From Pseudisothecium myosuroides (Eukaryota > Streptophyta > Bryopsida > Hypnales > Lembophyllaceae): 64,000 nucleotides of DNA. Under the pieces are notes generated by a model. It was not told the DNA's origin, did not search any database, and saw nothing but the letters and a program-made list of their open reading frames with translations. The position numbers and the translations under genes are program-made. The stretch spans positions 28,809,288 through 28,873,287 of the forward strand of contig OX637288.1 of the NCBI GenBank assembly GCA_951799445.1, given 5' to 3'. Each line of letters opens with the position of its first letter. The stretch's first letter is position 1. This document shows positions 13,189 through 26,203 of the stretch, one piece after another.

Positions 13189-16100
13189 ATGGTGACATGG
13201 CGTGAAGGCGTGGAGGCGCGGCGGCTGGATCTTGGTAGACTTGTTCGTTGGGAGCCTGCGGTTAGGGAGAGACCCCGGTCTTATCGGGAGCGGCGTTTTA
13301 TGGAGGCGAAGGCCGTCACGAGCGGCATGACGGCGATGTCGCGGCGATCTCGTGAGCATCGCTCCAGCAAGAACATCGCGGGTACGATCCAAGAGTCTCA
13401 ATTAGATATGACGTCGACGTCCAAGAATCCCAAGGTAGGCATTCTTAGTTCGTTAGAACATCACCATCGTAAGGACAGTGCGAATTTGCGGAGGTCCTCT
13501 CGCGTCACGCGCTTCGCGCCGAATCCTTCCGTGTTTCTTTCGAAGGGCCTAGAAGCCCGGCCCATTGTCGCGAAAGTTCCCGTGAAGCCTGTATCGACCG
13601 CGCCGTCGTCTCTTAAATCGTCTCTGATCGTCGATGGTGCGAGCGAAGCGTTGGAGCACGAGGCAGCGGGTCAGGGGGTCAGTAGTTCGGTTGGGCAACC
13701 GCATGCCGTGGAGTCTAATCACATGTCTGCGGTTTCAGGGGTTGGCGGCTCGCCAGATGCGGCCGGGCAGCCCAAGGGGAGACTGTTGAGGGGGAGACCG
13801 CGGGGAAAGCATGTGGCACCCGTCAAGAAGATCGCGAAGCGAGCGAAGCGTTTGCAGGAAGTGCCCCTGACGGAGAGCGATGGAGCTCGGATTCTAGGCC
13901 GGAGGATAAAAGTGTTCTGGCGAGATGAGAACAAGTGGTTTTATGGAGTAGTGAAAGCATATAATAGAGGGAGAAACTCTCACAAGATAGTCTATGATGA
14001 TAAAGAAGAGGAGTGGCTGAAATTGCACGAAGAGAAATTTAAGCTTCAGGTGTTGGCTGGGGAGGTGTTTGGTAAAAAAGAGCAACTTGTATCGAGGCAG
14101 TCTACGGAGGTCACAGGCAATGGTTTAAAGATTAATAGCTTTCTCGGAAGAAATAATAGGGTGAACGAGCCGGAGCAATTGAATGGAGAGACTGCCGCAT
14201 CTTCGGCAAACGGAGGTGTTCAGGCTTTAAAGTTAACCAGTGTTCAACCTAGTTCTATTCGACAAAACGAGAACAGTTTGGAATATCCAGGGTTCTGCTC
14301 TGATGGGGGTTGCCGTGAGCAAGGGTCAAGCTTGAGGAAGGCCGGATTCAATGTGAGAGCAACCGAGGAATTTGAGGGTGATACGCCAATAGTATTTGAA
14401 AGCGTAGACAATGAAGACCCGTACGCCATTGACCATACCAGTATTTCTGATTCTCTGGTAAAGTTCATGAGATCCAAGCAGAGTCTTGTGGAGTCGAGGA
14501 AGGTTTCGACATCGAGTGGTGCGGTTCCGCCTGTACTGCCTGCTGCTGTGGCTACGAATCCAATAGAGGTATCTCCAAGCTTGGAACCATCCTTGTGTAA
14601 TGAGGCGAAGGATAAATTAGAGATTTCTGATGTTGCACTCGCTTCTTCCGAGGCACGTGATGTTGTCTGTGACCTTGCTTCATCTGAGGGATGCGTAATT
14701 GAGGAAAGAAGAGCGCCTGAAGGGATCTCATGTGAGGATGGGAAGAGTTCTGTTGATTCTGAGTCACTTGAAAGCGCGAAGGGTGTGGACGTAGATTCAA
14801 TTACCGAAAGCCTAGACATTGAAGACCCATACGCCATGGATCATACCAGTATGTCAGATTCTCTGGTAAAGTTCATGAGATCCAAGCAGAGTCTTGTGGA
14901 GTCGAGGGAGGTTCTGACATCGAGTGGCGCGCTACCGTCTGTTCAACCTACAGCTGTGGCTGCGAATTCAATAGAGGTATCTCCAAGCTTGGAACCACCC
15001 TTGTGTAATGAGATGAAAGATAAATTAGAGATTTCTGATGTCGCACTCGCTTCGTCCGAGGCACGTGATGTTGTCTGTGACCTCGAGTCATTTGAAGGGT
15101 GCACATCTGAGGAAAGAAGAGCGCCTGAAGGGATCTCATGCGAGGATGGGAAGGGTTCTGTTGATTCTGAGTCACTTGGAAGCGCAAAGGGTGTGGTCGT
15201 AGATTCAACCACCGAAAGCGTAGACCTTGAAGACCCATATGCCATAGACCATACCAGTATGTCAGATTCGCTGGTTACGTTCTTGAGATCCAAGCAGAGT
15301 CTCACGGAGTCGAGGAAGTTTTCAGAAACGAGTGAGGCGATACCGTCTGTACAACCTGCAGCTGTGACTGCGAATCCAATAGAGATTGACATTTCTGATG
15401 TTGCACTCGCTTCTTCCGACGCATGTGATGATTTCTGTGATCTTGCGTCATCTGAGGGATGCACAATTGAAAGAAGAGCACCTGAAGGGATCTCATGTGA
15501 GGATGGGATGGGTTTTATTGATACTGAGTTGCGTGAATGCTCGAAGGTTGGGGGTTTAGATTCGACAATCGATTCTGCGAAGCTAAATGCGTCAGACTTT
15601 TTGGGAAGTAGTGAAGGTGGCGGGTTGCAATGGACTGGGCAGCGAAACGTTGAGCGTGGGGTAGAGGAGAACGTAGATTTGAGTGAGGCAGATATGAGTA
15701 TGTTGGACGTAATTCTAAGCAAGAGCGCCGAGGAAGACGATGTCAGACTTGAGACTGAATACGATCACGCGCACAGCGCGTCAGATGATGTTGAGGAGTT
15801 GGGGAACAGAGCGGTTAAGTGCACTGATTTTAGAGAAGTCGTTTCATATTTGGGGGAAAAGCATTGGGCAGGAAGTGATTCCAGTAAGGGGTTGTCATCG
15901 AAGAAACAAGCAGTGCCCAGATCCTCACGTCGAGGCAGGCACCGTGGTATTCGTCCGCCTCTGTTAACTTGGGTGGTCAGAATCGAGCGGTACATTTCGC
16001 GGTATATTGCAACAAATTTGGTGAGGATAGATTGCACAATACCCGGGTACTACCTTTCATCATGGATTTCTGACATAGATGGCGTGTGGAGATACGTTCC

Positions 16101-19100
16101 TTACCTCACGCTCTGTGTAGACGTGGTGTTGGAGAGTGCTACTTCCCAAGAAATTCCGTCTCTTACACCCAGGACCCGCTGTTATGGGGAGCATATCGCG
16201 AAGGGTATTGCAATGCGAAGGAATTCGCTTTCAGGACTCGGCTGTAGGGCATGCGGAACCCTTGCATGTTTCTCCTTCCGTTTAGGAACTGCGAGGCTTT
16301 TACTTCAAGGAACTCCTACGTCATTGGATGGCTCCGACCCACAGCTGGTACTGAGGCAAGGCAATGACCCGGAGGTTGTGGTTGGACTTGTCGAGGATAA
16401 TCCACCGCTTTCCGAGTTTCCGTGTTCAACTAGTGAGGGCATGGCAGTTGAGCAGCCTTGTGAGCCGGTAACAACCGAGCAGCCTCTTGAATCGATGCTA
16501 GTTGAACAGCCAGATGAGGTTGTTACCCTTCCGGTTCTTGAGGTCTTAGACAATGGAGTTGAGAATATCCATGTAGAGGGTGACATAGAAATAGACGATG
16601 CGAGTTTAACCCGCAATGGTGGAGATGGTGCTTCTGAATCTTACCTTGCAGCACCTCGTGCAGATTGTGTTGAGGTAAGTATACACTCCGTTGTCACTGA
16701 TTGAAAACCTCCGTGATGTGCTCGAGCCTGACTATGTCGTCTTTTGGTTTTTTCTTAAGCCTCGGAGGAGTTTGGTGCTAGCCGCTTACTTATGTTCATA
16801 ATTTTCTGTAGGTTGACGTTATCAGAGATACGAACGTGAAACTCGGTGCTGGAAGTGCTGGAGGACTCACTGAAGTACAAGTTGGAAGCGCTGTGGAGGG
16901 TGAAGATGAAGGTGGTCTTGCTTGTTACAGGTAATTGATGGAGTCTTCTTTCGTTGAATTTGCTTTATGGAGTCTGATGTGTTGCTGTGTTCTACGTGTT
17001 CAATGGTATCATTTGTGATCAGGAATTTTTGCTAGTGCTGTCCTTTGAGATGGCTGCTGGGCATCTTGGAGAGATTTAAGGAAATGGCCTGCAGTTGCCA
17101 CGTACAGTAAAACAACGATTGAACTGTTCATTTTGCAGGAGTTGGAAGTCTGTAAAGCGGGGATTCTCACAAGTTACACCTGAGGATCTGGGAAGCGATG
17201 GCTTAGGAACCGGAGGCAGGCTCCAAGGTTTGCTGGACAGTGAGCTGGGTTGCATGGCACTAACTAAACGCCAGAAGGTTCATGCGGAAAACTTGAGTAG
17301 CAGGAACTTTGAATATAGAAACGACGACGGTGAGAAGGATCTGTCTCTTCAGGAAGGTGAGGTGCACGGAGATATGAATACCAGGAGTGCGGACACAGGA
17401 GAATACGACTCTGCGCTTCCCAGAGTGAATGTGTTGAAGCTCCGTAAGTGTTCCACCGGCAAAGGTGGGTGGCGTGTGGCTGGAAACTCATGCATGGCAG
17501 ATCGTACTGTCATGCAGCCTGGTGATGGTGGCGAGCCTTTGACTCCTTCCTCCACTGCGGACAGGAAGAGGTCTTTCAGCGAATGTTTTAACCAGCCAGA
17601 GAGTCCCGAGGAAAATGGTCATCCTGTGTCGTTTATGGAAGGCCCTCGTGCCGATGGCCAAGAACCTGTGCGCAATGCCGATGGGATTGAGAAGGCGAAG
17701 GGGAAGGGATTGTGGGCAAACTGTGAAGTGTCATCCATAAATGATGTGACTTTCAATCCTAGGAAGCGTTTCAAGAACGGCTCCACTAGTTCGGGTTCTA
17801 GCGATGATTCATATGCAACTCATTTCAGAGCAGAAGAGACATACCCTAGCAGCAATCTGACCGATCATGCTTTTCCAGATTCTGTTTGTCAAGGATGCAT
17901 AGCAAATGTGCTTGTGGTTCAACACGACAGGGGTTGGCGAGAATTTGGAGCTACTATTGAGCTTCAATTTTGTCATGGCCAAGGTTGGATGTTGATAATA
18001 TCTGTTCGTGGTGAGAACATGTATGCTTTCAAAGCTGAGCATGCTATCGTAACAGGAACGACGAATCGACACAGCCATGCTATAGTGTGGAAAGGCGCGA
18101 AGGGTTGGAGCTTGGAGTTCGAAGACAAGAAGCAGTGGCAGGTATTCAAGGATTTGCACGAAGAGTGTTACCGGCGAAATGCAAAAACCTCTTCAGTTCG
18201 CCAGATTCCAATTCCTGGTGTCAGGCACATCGATGACATTGCACCAAGAAGTCCAGGTTTTCACTTCGTTCGACCATACAGGTACATAACCACAATGGAA
18301 GATGAAGTGGAGATGGCTCTGGGGAACAGCCGGGTGGTATATGATATGGACTCTGAGGACGAGCAATGGCTAGCCCAAGTCAATACCGAAAGGGCAAGTG
18401 CACGAGGAACAAGGACTCGTCCGCTGATTGCTGAGGAGACTCTGGAGAGGCTTATGGATAAGCTGGAAAAGGATGCGTACCTGTATCAACAGCAACACAA
18501 GACAACGGAGTTGGACCCAAATGATGTTGCCTCGGAATCCTGCACTGGACTAGCTACACAGGAGGTGATCAAGGTCATCTACAATTACTGGTCAGATAAG
18601 CGAAGGCGTAAGGGCATGCCATTAGTGCGCCATTTTCAGGTAGATTTTTGTGAGTCGTCCTTCTTGTGGCTGTTCTTTACTGGCAGCCTTATGCTTGGAA
18701 CTACTTGAGTGTACTCCTGTGTGAAACTGTCTGTTTAGGCCAGGTGTTTGGCATTTTGTCTCCATGTTTTGTGGCGTGGCGCTTTACGATCTCTCTTGTG
18801 CCGAGGAGTTTTGAGTTTTGATGTGGGTTTCTGACATCACCTTTTGCAGCCTCCGGCATGGGAGCAATATCAGAAACAGGTGAAAATATGGGAGCAGGAG
18901 ATAGCAAGACTGCAGCTGGAACAGCCTTCCGCCACCATGCAACAGTTGGCGGAGGCTGTGAGGAAGCCTCCCTATTTTGCTTTCTGCTTGCGACCACGAG
19001 GACTGGAAGCAAAGCATAAGCTATCCAAGCAAAAATCCCACAGGAAGCAGAGTTGGCCTGGAACTGCACCTCGGCCATGGGTTGGGTTAGGCAGCTTGGA

Positions 19101-20258
19101 TGGCCTTGGCAGGCGGCAGTATTACACAGAGCCTGGAAATGGACTGCCTCCTGGTATTTCCCACGGTTCCTTTGCATCCCCCTTTTTCCATCTTCTACCA
19201 GTTGAGTAGGTTAGGTGAACTTTGCCATTCCAGTTGGGTTTGTTCGTTTGTTCTTGATGTTAATTTTTCCACGGTGCTCTTTCCTGTAGTTTAATGTTTC
19301 AAGGGATGTCTATATTAAAGTTATATTTATGGAACCTTTTGCTCTTCTACCGTCCCGAAACTCTGCATTTTGTTCTACATTGCTCGTTCAATACCCTTAT
19401 CTTTAGATAGTGGTAACAATTCTAGTGAAACTGTTACAGTATCTGAGTTGTCCTTCCGTACTTTGTCTTCCAGGGCCAAGAAGACCTGGTCGTCCTCGCC
19501 TGACTGGCGTAGTGGGAGCGGACCTGACAGGGTCCTTCAACGCCATCATGAGGGAGCACCCTGTCCCTGGAGGAGCGTCCAAGGAGTTTCGGAACAGTTC
19601 CCTGAACGATTATGCGCAAAGACGGGCTGGGAAAAAGAAAAAGGTTGGGCGCAAAGCTCATCGCCAGCGACTGTTAGCAGCTGCCCAAGAATCACGGCGG
19701 AAACGCTTGTTGATGCGCAATATCGGCTCCCTAGGTCTGCAGCAACAGCCCACAGACCTCGCCTTGGCGGCAGCAAGGGCTCGCAACACTGCCGAAGCTG
19801 CCCGAGCCCGTGCCCAAGCCCTCTACGCAGTTGCTGATGCAGCTATGCACAAGGCTGTTGCGGCAGTTATAGCAGCAGATGCTCTCCATGCAGTAGAGCA
19901 TCTGCAGAACACCATAGAAGAAGCCGAATCGCCAGGAGTGGGTGGTGACGCAGCAGTGGCACCAATGTTTGGCTCGTGGCGTCGAGGAGTTCCGGGTGGT
20001 GGTGCCCTGGCAGCAGGTTCCGGTATCAAGGGGTCCGCTAGTCGACAAGGATCGGAGAGTTACGGGGAGGATGCGCTCCTCCCGGTTGCGAGCTGGAGCC
20101 AGGAGCTGGGTGCAGGCCTCGGCACAAGATTATTGAACAAAGATGCGGAGGTGGAAGGTATTATCAGCACAAGGAGTGTGCACGTCGAGAACCCTCCTCT
20201 TAATGTTGGGATGGGGAGAATGAGAGGAGAGGGCATGGTGGCCATGCCCACTAGGTAG
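13189..20258 (+). CDS. Enhancer-of-polycomb-like chromatin protein with AT-hook and Tudor-like domain
   Basis: Exons 13189-16674, 16812-16930, 17139-18639, 18850-19153 and 19474-20258 join in phase to 2064 residues. The order is: a basic N-terminus; an AT-hook RGRPRGK at 201-207; a Tudor-like fold at about 231-290 (KVFWRDENKWFYGVV, then HKIVYDDKEEEWL); three copies of a 136-residue unit from 409; and an enhancer-of-polycomb-type region at about 1540-1770 (VYDMDSEDEQWL, then PPYFAFCLRPRG). These are followed by a second GRP core (RRPGRPR, about 1805) and an Ala-rich helical stretch at about 1898-1955. This layout resembles the large plant EPC-related proteins (Arabidopsis At4g32620/At5g04670, EPCR subunits of the PEAT complex), so a nuclear role in histone acetylation and silencing is inferred. 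The ATG at 13189 has the better context (G at -3, G at +4). The in-frame ATG at 13300 begins MEAKAVTSGM, which looks more like the start of relatives and is a real alternative. Confidence 0.88.
14413..15600 (+). repeat. In-frame 408-bp tandem triplication inside exon 1
   Basis: The EDPYA codons recur at 14413, 14821 and 15229, exactly 408 bp (136 codons) apart. Each unit begins EDPYA(I/M)DHTS(I/M)SDSLV and goes on with an RSKQSL box, a SDVALASS(E/D)A box and a RRAPEGISCEDG box. Units 1 and 2 are nearly identical. Unit 3 is more diverged and lacks the stretch SPSLEPSLCNEAKDKLE. The units are acidic and Ser-rich, probably disordered. Confidence 0.92.
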
Positions 20259-20572
20259 ATAGGACTAAGTTTTGCTCACTGACTATTTAGTTGCAGCAGA
20301 TAGTGCAAGGTGGAAATCCGAATATGATGGAGGATGACAACTACGGTCATTTAGCGGTTTGCAGCTGAAGCTGTATTTGTATCATGTTGTACAGGACTGG
20401 AGGTTTTATTGCCGCTCTGGGCTTCAGTTTACAGGAGACTATTCGTGAATTCTCTATTGCACTGCTGCTTTGTGAATTAAACATATGCTTGCATCTCTGG
20501 TACGTCGTACAGTATATCGTAATTTCTGCTGGGTCTTCCTTGTGAGCACTACTGTACTGGTTGGTTTGCACT

Positions 20573-20747
20573 GGTGTTGAGAACGGCGTTGCTCTTGGTG
20601 TTGAGAACGGTGTTACACTTGGTGTTGAGAACGGTGTTACACTTGGTGTTGAGAACGGTGTTGCACTTGGTGTTGAGAACGGTGTTACACTTGGTGTTGA
20701 GAACGGTGTTGCACTTGGTGTTGAGAACTGTGTTGAGAACGGTGTTG
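20573..20747 (+). repeat. 24-bp minisatellite behind the chromatin gene
   Basis: About seven copies of GGTGTTGAGAACGGTGTT plus a six-base variable part (ACACTT or GCACTT). They start 315 bp after the stop codon and probably lie in or just past the 3' untranslated region. Because 24 is a multiple of three, two frames stay open, one reading GVENGV(A/T)L repeats. No start or promoter suggests that it is translated. Confidence 0.9.
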
Positions 20748-20778
20748 AATTCAGTCCAAGGTTACCACAAATTCACCT

Positions 20779-21450
20779 CAATTCATTTCTAAATTCCTAA
20801 ACTCATCCTTGTTATGAACCTTGAAAGGACCTTCCTACTGAATAAATTTCCGAAAAATAAGGTTTGGTACAGTAGATGCTAAAATGTGATTTTTTTTGTT
20901 GATATTCTTTTTTTGCACCAAACAAAAATATTGATTTTTGAAAAAATAATTGCTTCTAAATTTCGGCATGTATTTTTAGAATTATTTTGTGCTGATCCTG
21001 CCCTACAACTGCGATACATGATTGATGTATTTTTTTCAGAGATGTAATTGCATGTCCTCTATATGTCCTAAAATTTTCAGATTTTTTGTGAAAATTTGAA
21101 ATTACTGTGAATTTTTGGGTGAAAAGTTAAACAAAATTCATATAAAATACAAATTTTGCTCAAATAATGTGAAATCTTCTCCATGGGTGTATATAATAGT
21201 TTAGAACATCATGGTTCAAAAATAATTTCCAGATCATTCTAAAATTAGAGAATAAGGACCCCATGGTAATATGTCCATAGTTCAAATTGCATATTTTTCA
21301 ATTTTTCAAATTAGAACAAGAACTGCATAGATTTATAAGATTCATTTCACAAGTTGGGCTCAAATGAAAACAAATCATTTCTAAGATTTGAATTACATCA
21401 AGAGCAAGGACTTGAAAAATGTCAAAATACAATACATGGTGATTTGTGGA
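20779..21450. other. A+T-rich spacer before the transposon nest
   Basis: No gene recognised. The text is A/T-run rich and resembles other non-coding repeats of the window, for example loosely the 32.9-33.6 kb stretch, but no element boundary could be set. Confidence 0.4.
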
Positions 21451-23756
21451 TTAACCCCTAAAGCCCCAAGGCATGTTTTAGGTAGAAATTGTGAAAAACT
21501 TCCACATTTAGGGCAATAAAAAAAATGAAAAAAAGAAGTTTTTTTTCAAAATTCAACCATACAAATTTGTACTAGACTACTATGGGAATGTGTGGAAAAA
21601 ATTTCAGAAACTTTGATCGCATAGATTGAAAGATTATAACATTTGAAGTTAGGAGAAAAAGTTTTTTTCAACCTTACCTAATAGGGCCAACGGACTTTAA
21701 CCCTTCAAGGCTGCCTGCTTTCCAAGCGAGGTTGCCGGCCAGGAAGTGCAATTTGTGAAACGAGTTTTGAGAGACAAATCATGCAACGAATGCAAAATTG
21801 AACCGTACCGATGCAATGAGAGGTGCTTCAAATGGGGGTTGTAAATTTTTTGCGTCCAGGGTGCCTCAATGAAGTGGATGTTACTGCTTGGGTGTACGGT
21901 AAGTGGTTCTTGGATCATTCGGGTTGTGCAATTGTTGGCTATGAACATTTGCCATAGAATCTCAAGGTAAAACTGTGGAATTCACAAGAACTTGAGATGA
22001 CGATATCTCTGGGCTTGGAATATCGGATAGAAGGGTTACTATGTGAGTTAGGCAACAAGGGTACATCATGACGGTTTTAAGGGAACAAATCAAAGCCACA
22101 ATCACCGGAATGCATGAGTTTTTTTAGAAAAATGAAATTCAAGTAGTTTGGAAATCCATCCGTTCAAGTACTTCCATTTGTAATGATCTACAAATTTTTA
22201 GAAAATCAATGGCCCAATACAAAACTGTTGTGAAGTGTGTAGCATTCAAACCCATACATTGGCCGAGTAGAGGGGGTTCTAGCCGAAGTAAGATTGGGTT
22301 AGGCGCTACTGTGGCATCTTGAACCCGGCTAACTGCCGACAGAACCCCATTGCATTTGGCTGGGTTGCCTCTCATGCCTCTTGTCCCTGCCAGAGTGAAG
22401 GCGGGACTCCGCTTGAACGTGGAGTTGGTGCACAAAAATGCTGAGTGCATGAAGACCCGAAAACATGAAATCCCACGTTCTAAATCCAAGAAAGGCGACG
22501 AAATGAAAGAACATTGCTCGCGAATCACACATAAAACACGGCTTACACATAAGATAAATAAGTTTTGGCAAAACCAGTACTTTGTGGAAAAACGACCACC
22601 ACTACAGACTTCAAAGTTCACGGTAGATTTAAGCCGCAAATGCACCCCAACTGCTCAAAACGAAATCACATGCAATTGGGAATTATACGCACTATCTGCT
22701 CTAGTTTCTACCAAGCCATGCAAAATATGTAACTAACTCTAGACTATATTCTTCATCAAGGGGGTAGTCAACTGATACATCGGAGAGGTCGCTACACTGC
22801 AACTTCAACGTTGTGTATAGCAGCTTCATGTCCGACCCTATCAAGCTTAGCAAGCTACCTACACAAGCAAACACAATGCCGCCTTCATCTCAATACCATA
22901 GCAGCATATCGAGCTTGGATGTGAACCTTGTAGTAACAATCTCCGTTACACATGTAGGTGCCGTCACAACCTAGACAATACTGATTCATTACTTTCTTGC
23001 AAATCTTACACTTCTACTGCTGCTTCTTCCCTTTCCTAGCAGGATAATGGATGCCTCTGTTTTGAATGTTGAATGATCGGCAAGTCCGCCCTGGCTTCAT
23101 CCAGTGATCGCACAACCATGAAGCTATCATGTACTGATCTTTAATTCTCTCTCTCCATGGGCTTCACTAATTGCTTCCTCCATATGTGTTTTATAAAGAA
23201 TATAGCTATTTCCAATTGAGGAATCTAAAACAAATATGAAAGGCCTATGCCATCACTTCCTTGTTTGCAGTTGAGATGAATATGCTATTCTATGTTGATC
23301 TATAAGATCAACCCCTCTCGATCATATGCTTTTGATATTCAAAGAGTATCGGGCTAGAATAAAACTCCTTTTGCTCGCTACCAACCCAACGCTTACAGCT
23401 AAGCCGCTCGGATGCTATAGGATCAATTGATGTGCTAATGAGAAAGATAGGTTGTACATCCTATCATACAATCATAGCCATTTGCTTGGATCAATGCATC
23501 TTAGTTAGCAGGGTGCCTCGCGTCAATTCAAAATCCACCATATACTACTTCAGAATTGACGGCATGTCGACACAACCTTGTTTTATAGTACCACACTACT
23601 AGAGAAGCAGTCAAAACCAAGACAAAACCAATACATTTCTTCTGGATTTTGCCTGAATCAACATAAAAATGACTTTTCTTCATCAAACGTGTTCTTTTGG
23701 ACTGCATCAACATGTTTTTTGTTGGTTCAATGTAAATCAACAGAATTCTGTTAATT

Positions 23757-24110
23757 TTTTAGGAATTTCAAGAATCTTTTTGGAATCTTTTTGGAATCTT
23801 TTAGAGATCTTTTAGGGATCTACTGGAATCTTTTGAAAATGTATTAAAATTTGTTAGAATCTTTTGAAAAACCATTGAAAATATATTAGAATCTATTGGA
23901 ATTTTTTTTAAATCTATTGAAATCTTTTGGAATTGTATTAGAATTTGTTGGAATTTCTTAAAACACTATTGGAAATGTATTAGAATCTATTGGAATTTTA
24001 TAGAAATTTATTCAAATCTATTAGAATCTTTTTTAAAATCTTTTAAAAATCTATTGAAATCTTTTGAATTTTTTTAGAATGTTTCTAAATCATTTGGAAT
24101 CTTATAGCGT
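23757..24110. repeat. Degenerate GAATCTTTT/GAATCTATT array in the CACTA element
   Basis: A run of loosely periodic, roughly 10- to 25-bp units built on TTGGAATCTTTT, TTAGAATCTATT and AAATCTATT. Such subterminal arrays often hold transposase-binding sites in CACTA elements; that role is inferred here. Confidence 0.65.
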
Positions 24111-24551
24111 AATATCAGTTCAAAGTGCAAATTTTAATCTAATTTTTATTGAATTTAAATTGATTTTGAATTTGATCTAAATTCCAATGATATTCTTTGA
24201 CTACAATTCAAATTTATAATTTGATCAAAATTTAATCAAATTCTACTCTAAATCAAATTATGATTCAAATATCTAAATGAAAATTTCAAGACTTTGATTA
24301 TGTGCTGATCAATTCAAATTCTAATGCAATTTTCATTCAACTTTCTATAGGGTGTAATTTGATTAGAGTTCAAATTTATAATGTAATTGAATTTCTAATA
24401 TATGTTTTAAAATTTAATGTAACAAGTATACTTAGTGGGTTTTAGACATTTCACCAAGATGTTTAGATTGCCCAAAAATTAAGATTCTTCATAACTTTTT
24501 CATCATAAATCTATATAGAATGAATCAAAACTTGTCATTATTATACTACTA

Positions 24552-25096
24552 CTAAAATCATAACTCCCTCTGTAATATCACAAATGCTACCATTAATAAT
24601 AGGGGCTCATGCTTGCTATGTTACGCATTCATTATATCACATATTAGTAAAATTTTGATATATTTGAATAGAATGCATGAAAATGATTTCAATAAATCTT
24701 TGAAATAATTAATTTTAATATTTTGTAAGAATATTTTCAATCATGCATACATAAAAATAATATTTTCACACAATGTTATATTACAGAAATAGAGTAGTAG
24801 TTTGCAATCACCTCTGTAATATCACTAAAATCATAACTCCCTCTGTAATATCACAAATGCTACCATTAATAATAGGGGCTCATGCTTGCTACGCTACGCA
24901 TTCATTATATCACATATTAGTAAAATTTTGATATATTTGAATAGAATGCATGAAAATGATTTCAATAAGTCTTTGAAATAATTAATTTTAATATTTTGTA
25001 AAAATATTTTCAATCATGCATACATAAAAATAATATTTTCACACAATGTTATATTACAGAAATAGAGTAGTAGTTTGCAATCACCTCTATAATATC
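24552..25096. repeat. 273-bp tandem duplication inside the CACTA element
   Basis: Two nearly identical units start ACTAAAATCATAACTCCCTC at 24551 and 24824 and end after TTTGCAATCACCTCT. Very few differences separate them, so the duplication is younger than most of the surrounding decay. A short inverted match to the shared TGCTTGCTACGCTACGCATTC lies at about 25500-25520. Confidence 0.88.
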
Positions 25097-26203
25097 ACTT
25101 TTACAGCTTTTATGATTTCAAAATTCTATTGCTACTACCAAATGATTTGAGAAATTTATTCCATTGAAGCAATTTTGGATTTCACAACAATTAAGTTGTT
25201 CATGAAGTTTTTGAAATTTACAAATTTTTCTTTTCAATTCACCAAGTTTTTGGGTTGCCATTGTTCATAACAATTGAGTCAATTTTTGAATGCATTACAA
25301 TAAATGTGTATCTTTTACAGTATTCACCATTGCATATATTTCATTCATCATTCAATAAATTTCTATTGTACGTTTCAATATATGCTTACTTATAAACAAA
25401 ATTATACAAAAACTTTAGTAATTTTTATTTGAAGATTTATTGAAATTTTTGTTCTGCATTTTATCTAATATATAAAAATTCTAATAAAATTCTAATGATG
25501 AATGCGTAGCATAGCAAGCACCAACCGCTAGTATATTCTAAAATCTAAACTATAACATTTGAAATAATCATAAGATATTCTATTCTATAGCAAAGTTTCA
25601 CTAAAAATTGAAATAATAGGAATATGTTTGAAATTCATTTTGTCCCTCGCAATGACTATAGTAAATTAGAGATTAAAATTAGACTTTTGAGTGTTAAAAT
25701 ATTTAAAAATTAAGTTATAAACTATTCAAAATCCTAAATTTGAACTATTCAACAATTGAACTATTTAATTCTAAAATTTGGTTAAACCGCCTCTAGAAAA
25801 ATGCTTGTCAGATTTTCATAACAACTTAGATTAAATTGAAAATTTCACCACTGAAAGTAGACTTCAATATCAATCATTTCCAACAAGTTTTATGGAAAAT
25901 GAACTTTCTATCAAGGAGCTATGGGCCTCCAAAGTCTGCTGACTTTGCAAAATGAAATTGAAAAGGATTAAGTAAGACTACCTTTAGAAAAATGCTTTTC
26001 AGATTTTCAAAACAATTTAGAAAAAATTGAAAATTTTACCACTAAAAGTAGACTTCAATATAAACCGTTTCCAACTAGTTTCATAGAAAACAAACTTATA
26101 ATAAAGGAGATATAGCCCTTCAAAGTCTGCTAACTTTGCAAAATTGAGAAAAAACTTTATAAATAAAAGTCTCATTCCTCTACTTAACATGGGGCTTCAA
26201 CCA

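Noticed and set aside
11852..13205. Many long overlapping frames on both strands (Pro/Arg/Gly/Ser-rich)
   Set aside because: They are produced by the pentanucleotide microsatellites and G+C-rich composition, are open in several frames at once and encode only low-complexity sequence.
14244..15722. Minus-strand frames of 197 and 259 codons opposite the chromatin gene
   Set aside because: They mirror the tandem repeats of the plus-strand exon and are antisense shadows without their own start or splice context.
20561..20800. 79-codon GVENGV repeat frame
   Set aside because: Open only because the minisatellite period is a multiple of three; no promoter or initiation context.
25480..25540. Helitron-like end (CTAGT after a short inverted match)
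   Set aside because: No GC-rich hairpin at the right distance and no matching 5' TC end; the inverted match is shared with the CACTA interior.
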